A DNA stretch of 64,000 bases from positions 124,001 to 188,000 of the forward strand of contig JBGTQJ010000007.1 in the NCBI GenBank assembly GCA_041941305.1, written 5' to 3'. This stretch comes from JANSWP01 sp041941305. GTDB lineage: Bacteria; Bacteroidota; Bacteroidia; Chitinophagales; Saprospiraceae. This document shows positions 17,307 through 26,292 of this stretch, piece by piece; position 1 is the first letter of the stretch, and each line of letters begins with the position of its first letter. The position numbers and the translations under genes are program-made. Below the pieces are notes generated by a model. It was not told where the DNA came from, did not search any database, and saw only the letters and a program-made list of their open reading frames with translations.

Positions 17307-18923
17307 ATGCGTTTTCCCGTTAAAAAAAATAAAATCCTTGTCTTTTCATTTTTCCTTTTCTATTTGATATTGGGCTTAAATCTGGTGCCCGATTATGGCA
17401 TTTCCTGGGATGAAACCATTCAGAGAAGGCATGGGCGGGTTTTAATAGATTATTTATGTGAAAAATGGAACTGGGGCTGGGAAAAACGAGAACCTGCTTA
17501 TGAATGGGCATCTTATGACCGTCGATTCTATGGAATGTTATTTCCTGCAACCACAGAATTTATCGAGATTGCACTTGGTATAGAAAATGATTTCCGTTCC
17601 CGGTTTTTGATGAGGCACACAGTCAGTTTTTTGCTGTTTTGGGTAGCAACTATTTTTTTTTATAAACTGGTTAAACTACGTTTTGGCAGCTGGAAGTATG
17701 GACTACTTGGGGCACTTTTGCTTATCACAACTCCTCGAATCTTTGCACATTCTTTTTACAATCCCAAAGACCTGGTTCTGCTCTCTTTTTATATCATTTC
17801 TGCCTATACTATGATTCGTTTTGTCAGCACAAACACTTTAAAGTATGCTTTGATTCATGGCTTAGCGACAGGCTTGGTTATCAACGCCAGAATTTTGGGA
17901 ATCATCATTCCTGCCCTCACCATAGGGCTTTATTTATTGGCATGGTTGGGAAGTGACTGGCGAAACTGGAAAAAGCATTTTTCTTTTTTAATTATCTACC
18001 TGATAACTTCTGTTTTCTTTACCATTTTACTTTGGCCACATCTTTGGGAAAATCCTCTTGACAATTTCATAGAAGCTTTTCTCGCCATGTCCAAATTCGA
18101 TTGGGGAGGCGAGATTTTGTTTGATGGAAAATTCATTTTGGCCAGTAAAGTCCCCTGGTATTATGTGCCTCACTGGATTTATGTAAGTGCTCCTCCCTTG
18201 CATTTGATTCTTTTTATGGTGGGCTTACCCATTGTTTTGTTTAAAACCTTTTCAAACCTAAAAAAGATTTTAATAAAACCTCAGTTTCCAGAAAAAATAG
18301 ATTTGATGGCATTGGCACTATTTGCTGGTCCTTTACTTGCTGTCATCGTTTTAAAATCAAATCTTTACGACGGTTGGCGACAGCTTTATTTTATTTACCC
18401 AATGATGATCCTCATCATGCTTGGAGGCTTCTTTACAATTCGAAAATGGATTGCTGCACAATTTTCAAGGAGTTTAAAAAACAGGGTTCCTTGGGTTTGG
18501 GATGGCATTCTTGCGCTTGGCATTTGTTCAACTATTTACTTCATGATACAATCTCACCCTCACCAATACGCTTACTTTAATATTTTTGCTGGCAAAAATT
18601 TGGTGGAACAATACGATATCGATTATTGGGGAGTAGGGTATAAAAACCTATTTGAAGAAATTGCAAAACGCGATGATCGTCCCTGCATCAAGTTTAGTTA
18701 TGCCAATTATCCTGCATTTGCCAATTGGGACATGCTGGAGCCAGTTTTGAATTCAAAATTTAAGCCTGAGCAACAGCGCTTACACTCCCATTATTATCTG
18801 ACCAATTTCCGATTCCCAAAAGAACTTGAACGATATAAAAATGAAAAATTTCCTTATCAGAATGAATTTATTACAATTCAAGTTGGTGAAGCAAAGGTTG
18901 TAGCTGCCTACAAAACGAAATAA
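17307..18923 (+). CDS. Polytopic GT-C-type glycosyltransferase (first tandem copy)
   Basis: A 538-residue protein with about ten membrane helices. The first periplasmic loop carries DYGISWDE (about residues 30-37), the acidic motif of GT-C glycosyltransferases such as the PMT/ArnT group. ITTPRIFAHSFYNPKDLVL follows near residue 145 and is nearly repeated in the next gene. Such enzymes move a sugar from a polyprenyl phosphate to a lipid, glycan or protein on the periplasmic side. Donor and acceptor cannot be read from the sequence. It is followed immediately by a related gene, and the two products share many blocks (FNSFAGKNL-like, YDGWRQLYF), so they are tandem paralogues. Confidence 0.8.
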   Translation: MRFPVKKNKILVFSFFLFYLILGLNLVPDYGISWDETIQRRHGRVLIDYLCEKWNWGWEKREPAYEWASYDRRFYGMLFPATTEFIEIALGIENDFRSRFLMRHTVSFLLFWVATIFFYKLVKLRFGSWKYGLLGALLLITTPRIFAHSFYNPKDLVLLSFYIISAYTMIRFVSTNTLKYALIHGLATGLVINARILGIIIPALTIGLYLLAWLGSDWRNWKKHFSFLIIYLITSVFFTILLWPHLWENPLDNFIEAFLAMSKFDWGGEILFDGKFILASKVPWYYVPHWIYVSAPPLHLILFMVGLPIVLFKTFSNLKKILIKPQFPEKIDLMALALFAGPLLAVIVLKSNLYDGWRQLYFIYPMMILIMLGGFFTIRKWIAAQFSRSLKNRVPWVWDGILALGICSTIYFMIQSHPHQYAYFNIFAGKNLVEQYDIDYWGVGYKNLFEEIAKRDDRPCIKFSYANYPAFANWDMLEPVLNSKFKPEQQRLHSHYYLTNFRFPKELERYKNEKFPYQNEFITIQVGEAKVVAAYKTK

Positions 18924-18924
18924 A

Positions 18925-20628
18925 TTGATAGATAAAATTGAGACATATCGAAAAGCCATTGTTCCTGCATTTTTTCTGATTTACTTGGGAGTTGGTTTAA
19001 GCATTTTGCCAGATTATGGGATGTCCTGGGATGAAGCAGCGCAAAGAAATCACGGCATTGTCACTTTTGATTACATCAACGAGTTTTTTGATTTAGGTTA
19101 TGAAAAACAAAGACCACAGTCCAATTTTTTAAAACATCCAGCTAGACATTACGGCACCTGGTTCCCGCTTTTTGGCTACGGGATGGAGAATCTGCTAGGG
19201 CTATCCGATAACTTCCGTGCTCGTTTCCTAATGCGGCATGTTTTGGTATTTCTACTTTTTTGGACAGCTACTATTTTCTTCTACAAGTTGCTTAAAAATC
19301 GTTTCGAAGATTGGAAAATTGCTTTGCTTGGAACCCTTATGCTCATCTTAAGTCCAAGGATTTTTGCCCATTCTTTTTACAATCCAAAGGACATTGTATT
19401 GCTTTCCTGTTATGTTATTTCCACTTATACTTTAATAAGATTTTTGCAGGAAAAGTCCATAAAATATGCCTTCGCCCATGCCGCCGCTTGTGCATTTGTA
19501 GTGAACACCAGAATTCCAGGGGTGATTATTCCTGTGTTTACCCTAGGACTGATTTTAATAGAATTTCTTTCAGGTATTTTCAATCCCAACCAAACTCAAA
19601 ACAGTAAATTCAAAATCTCTTTTCTTACCTTTCTGACATCCACGATTTTCTTTACAATTTTGATCAACCCTGCCCTTTGGACAAAACCCGCCCAACAATT
19701 CTCTGAAACCTTTCAATCAATGGCTAAGTTCGATTGGAGCAGTCATCTGTTGTACTGGGGCGAATTTATCAAGGGCACCGAACTACCCTGGCATTACATT
19801 CCTTCCTGGATTGCTATCACAACACCAATTGTCTATTTGCTCTTTGGCGGAATTGGGATGGTTCTAATTTTTAGGAACCTGTTTTTTTCAATAAAACAAT
19901 TCAAATTATGGAGGGACAACCAGGAACGGACTGACCTGATTTTATTGTCACTTTTCGCTTTACCGATATTGGCAGTAATCCTAAAAGGTTCTACGCTATA
20001 TGATGGATGGCGACAGTTGTATTTTGTTTATCCGGGTTTGATTGGAGTGACAGTTTTGGGGGTAAAAAAGGTGATTTTTTCAGCTCAACTCCCTAAGCCC
20101 CTGAAGGGGGGACTTCTGCCCGCTAGTTTAGAAAAAAGAATAGCCCCTAGTTCTTACTCAAAAGGCATAAGCATTCTGCGTCATATAATTGCAGTCTTTT
20201 TCTTTTCTGGGCTTATCCATACGACCTACCAAATCATCAAAACCCATCCTTTGCAACACGTTTGGTTCAACAGTTTTGCAGGAAAAAATCTTTTGGAAAA
20301 ATTTGATCGCGATTATTGGGGTTTATCCTATCGGCAAGCTTTGGAGGAATTGATTCGACGTTATCCACACAGCTGTATTTCTGTTAAAATGATCAATTAT
20401 CCAGGAGAAGAAAATTATCGCTTTTTTGGTCCTGAAATCAGACAGCATGTCGTGTTAAAATATGGACCACAATTGGCAGAATATTACATTTCAAATTATC
20501 GAGGATGGAAAGAATTAGGAGATTTCAGGAAAGGGCGATTTCCCTATCAAGAGGAAGTATTTTCTATTGATATTCAGGGTGAAAAAGTAATTGGTGTGTA
20601 TAGAAATTTGGAGTATGAGGAAGAATAG
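18925..20628 (+). CDS. Polytopic GT-C-type glycosyltransferase (second tandem copy)
   Basis: A 567-residue paralogue of the preceding protein, sharing DYGMSWDEA, ILSPRIFAHSFYNPKDIVL and LYDGWRQLYFVYPG. The start appears to be TTG at 18925, one base after the previous stop; no ATG occurs before the conserved first membrane helix, so a non-ATG start is preferred. Compared with its partner it is about 19 residues longer between the conserved YDGWRQLYF and AGKNL blocks. The extra part is encoded by a C/G-tract sequence (cccctgaagggggg, about 20080-20166) that looks like an intergenic repeat inserted in frame. Membrane function is as for the neighbour, with specificity unknown. Confidence 0.78.
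   Translation: MIDKIETYRKAIVPAFFLIYLGVGLSILPDYGMSWDEAAQRNHGIVTFDYINEFFDLGYEKQRPQSNFLKHPARHYGTWFPLFGYGMENLLGLSDNFRARFLMRHVLVFLLFWTATIFFYKLLKNRFEDWKIALLGTLMLILSPRIFAHSFYNPKDIVLLSCYVISTYTLIRFLQEKSIKYAFAHAAACAFVVNTRIPGVIIPVFTLGLILIEFLSGIFNPNQTQNSKFKISFLTFLTSTIFFTILINPALWTKPAQQFSETFQSMAKFDWSSHLLYWGEFIKGTELPWHYIPSWIAITTPIVYLLFGGIGMVLIFRNLFFSIKQFKLWRDNQERTDLILLSLFALPILAVILKGSTLYDGWRQLYFVYPGLIGVTVLGVKKVIFSAQLPKPLKGGLLPASLEKRIAPSSYSKGISILRHIIAVFFFSGLIHTTYQIIKTHPLQHVWFNSFAGKNLLEKFDRDYWGLSYRQALEELIRRYPHSCISVKMINYPGEENYRFFGPEIRQHVVLKYGPQLAEYYISNYRGWKELGDFRKGRFPYQEEVFSIDIQGEKVIGVYRNLEYEEE
20080..20166. repeat. Dispersed repeat embedded in frame in a glycosyltransferase gene
   Basis: The tract contains cccctgaagggggg and a ctag...ctag pair, features of short intergenic repeats in Bacteroidota genomes. 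It encodes a segment (about PKPLKGGLLPASLEKRIAPS) absent from the tandem paralogue at 17307-18923. Exact borders are uncertain. Confidence 0.55.
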
Positions 20629-20638
20629 TGTTCATAAA

Positions 20639-21025
20639 TTATTGTTTAAATAATACTCTAAAAGCGATGGCAACACCTCCAAATAAGACTGTTCCAGCGA
20701 ATAACAATACAAAAAGACCAGACACTGAGAAATTCTGATATCTTACAGACACATTTATCGTTTCATTCGAAGATTTAATTGAAACTACACCCTCTTTTTT
20801 AGGAATCCATTCGAAAATTGAATTATTTGATTTTAACACTTCTTTCTTTTCAATATTGCTATTGGGACGATAGGTAATCACTATGCTCGTGTCATTCGAA
20901 TTTGTCTGAATAGTACATACTGTTCCAGTAACAGGTTTCTCACAAACTGTTATTTGGGTATATAAGGGCACAGTTGAAGGTATTAATATTCCAAAAATGA
21001 AAAGAATACTTAATCTCTTTACCAT
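20639..21025 (-). CDS. Small signal-peptide/TM protein beside an NSS transporter
   Basis: A 128-residue protein with an N-terminal signal-like helix and a second hydrophobic helix at the C-terminus (SGLFVLLFAGTVLFGGVAIAF). The extracytoplasmic part is small, has a possible Cys pair (TVCEKPVTGTVC) and is rich in Ser, Thr and Asn with strand-like segments. The family is not recognised. The ATG lies 4 bases after the stop of the NSS transporter gene, so the two are almost certainly one operon. A role as an accessory subunit is inferred from position only. Confidence 0.6.
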   Translation of the reverse strand: MVKRLSILFIFGILIPSTVPLYTQITVCEKPVTGTVCTIQTNSNDTSIVITYRPNSNIEKKEVLKSNNSIFEWIPKKEGVVSIKSSNETINVSVRYQNFSVSGLFVLLFAGTVLFGGVAIAFRVLFKQ

Positions 21026-21029
21026 GATT

Positions 21030-22559
21030 CTAACTTTGATTTTCTTTAGATGGCATCCTTGTTAAATACCAGGCAAATAGGGTACTTAATATCAACCAAA
21101 TAATAGGAATAAAAATAACTAACCATTCGAATCCAGGCATTTCGTATTGAGAACCATATAGAGGAAACTCTTGCATTAAACTGGTAACAATTACAGTGAA
21201 TATTAAAACGGGAATAATGTATTTAATTAAAATGACAAACCACTTCCCTAAATTGATGTGTGCGTTTTGATTTAAAAAACTTATTATTTTTTTAGCACCT
21301 AATATCCATCCAATCAAGATTACTTCTACAAGTCCAATTATCAATAAACTATAATTAAAAACCCAATGATCTGTTATATCTAAAAGTGTTAAACCAAGTG
21401 TACCATTTCCTGTAACTCCGGGGTCAATTATTTGTGGCAATGCAAATAAGGTTGAACCAATAATACCAGGAATTGCAACAATCATTAATGCCTTTGAACG
21501 AGAAATTTTCAGCTTGTCTATAAGAGAAGAAGCGAATCCCTCTATTAATGAAACTGAAGAAGTAAGACCTGCCAATAGCATCAAAAAGAAGAAACTAAAG
21601 CCAAATAACCTGACTACCCATGGCAATGAAGAGATTTCACTAATTCCTTGGGGAATGACGAAAAAAGACAATGAAAGAGTGGTTCCAGCAGGATTTAATG
21701 AATAGACAAACAGTAAGGAAAAAATAGCTATCCCAGCAATGAGTTCAAAGCTACAATTCAAAAAAGAAATGAGCATTGAATTATTTACATGGTTTGAGTT
21801 TTTGGGCAAATAGGAAGCATACGCAGTTAAAATCCCCATCCCCAATGAGAGGGAAAAGAACATTTGACCAAATGCCCCCCGCCAAACATTGGGATCAAGA
21901 ATACCCTCCATGTCAGGAGTAAAGAGGTACATGACCCCATCTATCCCACCATCCAAAGTCAATCCCCGGATGGCTAAAAATATCATAAACAACCACATCA
22001 AAGGCACTGTCACTCGCACTGCTCTTTCAATACTTGAGGCACCTTTTCTCAATATTAACAAATTTAATCCCCAGAGGAGTAGAACGGCAAGTAATGGCCA
22101 CCATGTAGAAATCAGGTCGAAAAAATAAACTGTGGAATTTGCCGTCTCAGTGGGTGTGCTAAATGGCGTAAACGGAGCAGTGATACCAGCTTTAAATAAA
22201 CTTCCAAATGTTCCTATCATCATACTAAATGCCCATCCTAGTATGGTGATATAATACATGGTAATGAACATTGCTCCTGCGATACTCCACCAACCCGTAA
22301 ACTCTCCCTTCTTGCCAGCAATTTTACCAAGAGCCATAGGAAAAGAACGCAAAGTCATGGAGCCAATGCCCAGTTCTAACATCATCAATGGCATGCCTAA
22401 AACAAAAAGTGCAATAAAGTATGGAAGGTAAAAAGCACCTCCACCATATTGATAAGCATTGGAACTAAAAAAAACAATATTTCCTAGACCTATTGCAGAA
22501 CCACTTGCTGCTAAAATAAATCCCAATTTGCTTTTCCATTTTCCCCGATTAGAGCTCAT
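21030..22559 (-). CDS. Sodium-dependent NSS-family transporter
   Basis: A 509-residue protein with about twelve membrane helices. The first helix region LAASGSAIGLGNIVFF (about residues 16-31) carries the unwound GSAxGLGN segment that binds Na+ and substrate in the LeuT-fold NSS/SNF family. The FYLPYFIALFVLGMPLMMLE block is also family-typical, although the usual FRFPY-like stretch is divergent here. It presumably imports an amino acid or similar solute with Na+ across the inner membrane; the substrate is unknown. The gene is followed 4 bases later by a small membrane-protein gene. Confidence 0.87.
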   Translation of the reverse strand: MSSNRGKWKSKLGFILAASGSAIGLGNIVFFSSNAYQYGGGAFYLPYFIALFVLGMPLMMLELGIGSMTLRSFPMALGKIAGKKGEFTGWWSIAGAMFITMYYITILGWAFSMMIGTFGSLFKAGITAPFTPFSTPTETANSTVYFFDLISTWWPLLAVLLLWGLNLLILRKGASSIERAVRVTVPLMWLFMIFLAIRGLTLDGGIDGVMYLFTPDMEGILDPNVWRGAFGQMFFSLSLGMGILTAYASYLPKNSNHVNNSMLISFLNCSFELIAGIAIFSLLFVYSLNPAGTTLSLSFFVIPQGISEISSLPWVVRLFGFSFFFLMLLAGLTSSVSLIEGFASSLIDKLKISRSKALMIVAIPGIIGSTLFALPQIIDPGVTGNGTLGLTLLDITDHWVFNYSLLIIGLVEVILIGWILGAKKIISFLNQNAHINLGKWFVILIKYIIPVLIFTVIVTSLMQEFPLYGSQYEMPGFEWLVIFIPIIWLILSTLFAWYLTRMPSKENQS

Positions 22560-22591
22560 TGGTAATTAATTAATTGTTTGTTATTAAACTA

Positions 22592-23971
22592 TCATTTTCT
22601 GGAAGATGCTATATCGTCTATTACATTGTTAACATGTATGATATAGCGCATCAATTTACCCTCATTGATAAGCCAATATATTAATAAGAAAAATACAGCT
22701 TTCGAAAATAAGGCAAAATTGAGTGCAAAAGACTCTACTACAGAAGATAGGTCTAAGTTGTTAGATGCATCCTGGGAATATAAATCAAAATATGCTGGAA
22801 GCAACTGGATACTTGCATAAATAAACATGGTAAGAATAAACCAGATGGAAATATTTAAGAAACGACTGTCTAATCTACCTATCAATAGGGCAATCGAAAC
22901 AGATGAAATAATTCCTGTAATTATTTTGAACAAGATCAGATTGTCAGTTGATTCGAAAAAGAAAATAGCAAATACTTCAATCAAGATAAATATGATTAGT
23001 ATAAAAAAACTATAAGTTGTGATTGGATTTTCATAGTGTTTTTTACCCGGATCAGGGTTTTTATAAAATAAAATTGAAAAACACATAATAAACCCTAGGG
23101 AACTGATGTGTGTCCAGATATCTTCCAATAATTGAAAAATATATTTTTTTTCCTCAATTGATTCCTTAAAAGTACTTTTCCAGGTAGATGGATAAGAGAA
23201 TATAGTATCTGCAAAATCTGCATAAAAGGTCGTGTAGAAGAAGGTGCCATATAAGAGGAGAAATCCAATCCAAACAAGGTTCCAGCACCATTTAAATTCC
23301 TTTACAGCATCTTTTGCCCTATTGAAATAATTAACACTTGAATCATTTGAGTTTTCATTATCCTCAGGTGCTACATCACTATTCAATCTTTCTTCAGATT
23401 CCTTAGACTGGGTAATATTTTTTATTGAAAAAGCGGCAATTGCAGCCAGAATTAAATTTCCGCAACAGGCAAAGGCATTCATTCCATAATAAATACTATC
23501 GTTTGATATGGATTGAATTCCATTTACGATGGTAATAAAACCTGCAATAAAACCCAACATGCCAATTACTGCAAAAATTGTTGGGATACCTATTCGAGAT
23601 TTTTTTGATAACCATTGCAAAAAACTTAATTCTTGATTTTCTGTAAATCTAGCATCTTCTTTTTTTTCAGTTTCTTCTTTGGCGAGTATATCTAATTTAA
23701 AGATGTCATCCCCTTCTGGAATATCATTGATTAATTGTAATAAATCAAAGTTTATTTTATTAATTTCTCTTTCCAGATCTTCTTTTTTCCCCGTTGATAA
23801 CCTTCTTTGATTTTCGTATCGTTTGTGTCTTGAAGATAAATTAATGGCATAATCATGGAGATCTCTGGTTTTTTCAGTGTCGCTTAATGTTAAAACGTAA
23901 CTGAGTGCCTGTTTTACCTTACCTTCAGAGAGCAGTTTTTTCAAAAAAGATTTCAAGTTTTGTCCATCCAT
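22592..23971 (-). CDS. EAD11-like multi-pass membrane protein (conflict-system candidate)
   Basis: A 459-residue protein in two parts. Residues about 1-87 are helical and resemble effector-associated domain 11: LKKLLSEGKVKQAL, then NLSSRHKRYENQ, then EINKINFDLLQLINDI. The remainder holds about eight predicted membrane helices (first two about 128-149 and 163-184) and an acidic linker near 190-215, with no enzymatic motif that I can see. EADs are adaptor domains of bacterial NLR-like conflict systems that recruit partners by like-with-like contacts. The giant KAP NTPase at 51863 begins with a similar domain. By analogy the membrane part could be a pore- or membrane-damaging effector, but that is inference. 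The gene stands alone, flanked by a transporter and a monooxygenase. Confidence 0.6.
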   Translation of the reverse strand: MDGQNLKSFLKKLLSEGKVKQALSYVLTLSDTEKTRDLHDYAINLSSRHKRYENQRRLSTGKKEDLEREINKINFDLLQLINDIPEGDDIFKLDILAKEETEKKEDARFTENQELSFLQWLSKKSRIGIPTIFAVIGMLGFIAGFITIVNGIQSISNDSIYYGMNAFACCGNLILAAIAAFSIKNITQSKESEERLNSDVAPEDNENSNDSSVNYFNRAKDAVKEFKWCWNLVWIGFLLLYGTFFYTTFYADFADTIFSYPSTWKSTFKESIEEKKYIFQLLEDIWTHISSLGFIMCFSILFYKNPDPGKKHYENPITTYSFFILIIFILIEVFAIFFFESTDNLILFKIITGIISSVSIALLIGRLDSRFLNISIWFILTMFIYASIQLLPAYFDLYSQDASNNLDLSSVVESFALNFALFSKAVFFLLIYWLINEGKLMRYIIHVNNVIDDIASSRK

Positions 23972-24075
23972 AAAGCGAGTTTTTACGTGAGGGGCGGGCG
24001 ATTTTAGAATTCTCCTAATTCATATTAAGAAAACTTGGAATGCTAATATATATGGTTTTTAGACAATTCACCCTA

Positions 24076-25611
24076 TCAAAACATTAGATAAGTTTTCGCA
24101 CTATCTATTTCAGCTGCTATACACCCTACATACATATCTGGTCTTACCAAAATGAAGCTATTAAAATCAATTCCGGTTTTTTTAAAAAACACCTTCTCAT
24201 TGTCCATAATTTCATGAATAACCAATATTTCTGAAAATTGAATTTCAAGAGCTTTCCATTTTTCAAGCTGAGATGTAAATAACTTTTCTGGAATTAATAA
24301 ATTGAATTTGTCATTTCTAAAAAACTCAAAAACAGAAGCCCCCGAATTCAACAAAAAATAAGGAAACCGATCACCTGCTTTGATTTTCGAATTGGAAATA
24401 TACTGTATGCTCAAAGGGCTATTTCGATAGTGAATCCCTGTTTGCGAAATGGTTTTAAAAAGCAATGTTTGAATAAATTTCATTTTTACAAAAGGGCGAA
24501 CAAGTAATGGCATTACATAAAGCTGAAAGCTTTTGATAATAATATTTTTAGTGATAGCCAGTACAAAAACCCTGTCAGTCGTTTTCAATAATTGCTCGGC
24601 AAAAGGGTTTCGCTCTATGTGATAGGTCTTCAATATGGAAGGACTTGCAAAGCCTTTTTCAACCAATGCAATTTTCCAGCATAAATTATACATATCCTGC
24701 AATCCTGTATTCATGCCCTGCCCTCCTACTGGACTATGGATATGCGCGGCATCTCCTCCCAGAAAGAATCTACCATGACGGAATTGATCGGCTTTCCGAT
24801 GATAAAGATTATAGCTCGCCGTCCATTGAGCATCGCTAATCTGAATCTTTAGATCGTATTTCTTTTCCAAAATCTCGTTTAATTCTGAAATATCCATTTC
24901 CCTATCGTCTTCCCATTCTTCAGGTAAAACACCAATAACCCGAAAACGTCCTTCCCCTTTCATTGGAAAGAAAATGGCAAATCCTTTTCGAGCCAACATG
25001 ACATTTATGAAATTTGGTTTCACAATACCTTCGACTTTCGCATCTGCCAACCAAAAACGATTGGGATATTTGCCCCCTTCAAATTTTACAGGCATGTGAC
25101 GTCTTAAAATACTATGTGCTCCATCCGCCCCAATAATCCATTTGGCTTTTATGGTTTTCACTTCCCTATCTTGGTATCGGATATCAGCTTCTGTGAAATT
25201 TTCGTTTTGACGAATTTCCAGCACTTCGGCTCCCCACGCTACCTGATTCCCTTTTGATTTCAGGTATGCTCTCAAATAATCTTCCGTCAAATTTTGGGCA
25301 AGCATAAAAACATATGGATACGGGCTCAATCCTGCTCCCATTTTTGCCAAAGGCACTTGAAATCTAGGCTTTCCTCTTGTAAAAAGTATCATTCCTTTTC
25401 CGGGAACCCCATTGGCAAGCACCTGATCTATGATGCCCATTTGTTCAAAAATCTCCATTGTTCGTGCTTGAATACCCAGGGCCTTGGATAATTTTGAAGG
25501 GGCTTTATTTTTTTCAACAATAATAAAATCAACATCCCTGAGTGCCAATTGGCAAGCAGCCATCAATCCTGTTGGCCCTGCTCCAATAATAAGTACGGAA
25601 GGACTTGACAT
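24076..25611 (-). CDS. FAD-dependent aromatic-type monooxygenase
   Basis: A 511-residue flavoprotein of the PheA/TfdB class A monooxygenase family. The N-terminal dinucleotide-binding motif is GAGPTGLMAA (about residues 10-19), the central DG motif is WIIGADGAHS, and the GD motif that contacts the flavin ribityl chain is GGDAAHIHSP (about residue 290). The C-terminal part after about residue 400 resembles the thioredoxin-like extension of this group. Such enzymes hydroxylate aromatic or polyketide substrates with NAD(P)H and O2; the substrate is unknown. It diverges from the phospholipid-synthesis operon at 25696, leaving an 84-base shared control region. Confidence 0.85.
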   Translation of the reverse strand: MSSPSVLIIGAGPTGLMAACQLALRDVDFIIVEKNKAPSKLSKALGIQARTMEIFEQMGIIDQVLANGVPGKGMILFTRGKPRFQVPLAKMGAGLSPYPYVFMLAQNLTEDYLRAYLKSKGNQVAWGAEVLEIRQNENFTEADIRYQDREVKTIKAKWIIGADGAHSILRRHMPVKFEGGKYPNRFWLADAKVEGIVKPNFINVMLARKGFAIFFPMKGEGRFRVIGVLPEEWEDDREMDISELNEILEKKYDLKIQISDAQWTASYNLYHRKADQFRHGRFFLGGDAAHIHSPVGGQGMNTGLQDMYNLCWKIALVEKGFASPSILKTYHIERNPFAEQLLKTTDRVFVLAITKNIIIKSFQLYVMPLLVRPFVKMKFIQTLLFKTISQTGIHYRNSPLSIQYISNSKIKAGDRFPYFLLNSGASVFEFFRNDKFNLLIPEKLFTSQLEKWKALEIQFSEILVIHEIMDNEKVFFKKTGIDFNSFILVRPDMYVGCIAAEIDSAKTYLMF

Positions 25612-25695
25612 TGATTTGGATTTAAAATTATAGTATGGTACCTTTCCAATCTGAAATATAGGCTAATCCTGCGAACTTGGATAAATAATAAAAAC

Positions 25696-26292
25696 ATGAT
25701 CTCCGTTTATCAAATAAAGCCAGCCTTTCAAAAGCTACTTCAGCCTCTCCTCAGATTCTTACGAAAAATTGGTATCACAGCAAATCAAATCACCATTGCT
25801 GCAATTTTATTGTCGGTGGTTCTGGGGTATTTGTTCTTGTATTACCAGGAACATTCAATAGTGCTCCTTTTATTGCCTTTGGGTCTATTAATCAGAATGG
25901 CTTTAAATGCCCTCGATGGCATGATGGCTCGGCAATACAATATGCAAAGTAAATTGGGCGAGGTACTGAACGAGATAGGAGATGTAATTTCTGACCTGGT
26001 CATTATTTTCCCTTTTGTAGTCATTCCTGAAGCCAATTGGAAGATCATTGTCCTGTTTGGCGTTTTGGCCCTCATCAATGAATTTTCAGGATTACTTGGA
26101 AGAGCATTGGGAGGGGAAAGAAGATATGAAGGACCCATGGGGAAAAGTGATCGGGCGCTACTTCTTGGCTTGTTTTGTATCGTCTTTTATTTCTGGCATG
26201 AATTGGCAATTTATACCAACTGGGTTTTTGGCATTGGAAGTTTACTGATTTTGGTTAGTACATTTACCAGATTGAGAAAATCACTTAAATGA
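25696..26292 (+). CDS. CDP-alcohol phosphatidyltransferase (variant active site)
   Basis: A 198-residue membrane protein with about six helices. The family signature D-x2-DG-x2-AR-x8-G-x3-D-x3-D is present in order but has Asn in place of the first and third Asp (N71, DG 74-75, AR 78-79, G88, N92, D96). I recall such Asn variants in a subgroup that includes proteins resembling E. coli YnbA, so this may be a natural subfamily rather than a dead enzyme. The product would join a CDP-activated lipid to an alcohol. It overlaps the next gene by four bases and heads a three-gene operon with a CdsA-like and a PlsC-like gene. Confidence 0.8.
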   Translation: MISVYQIKPAFQKLLQPLLRFLRKIGITANQITIAAILLSVVLGYLFLYYQEHSIVLLLLPLGLLIRMALNALDGMMARQYNMQSKLGEVLNEIGDVISDLVIIFPFVVIPEANWKIIVLFGVLALINEFSGLLGRALGGERRYEGPMGKSDRALLLGLFCIVFYFWHELAIYTNWVFGIGSLLILVSTFTRLRKSLK

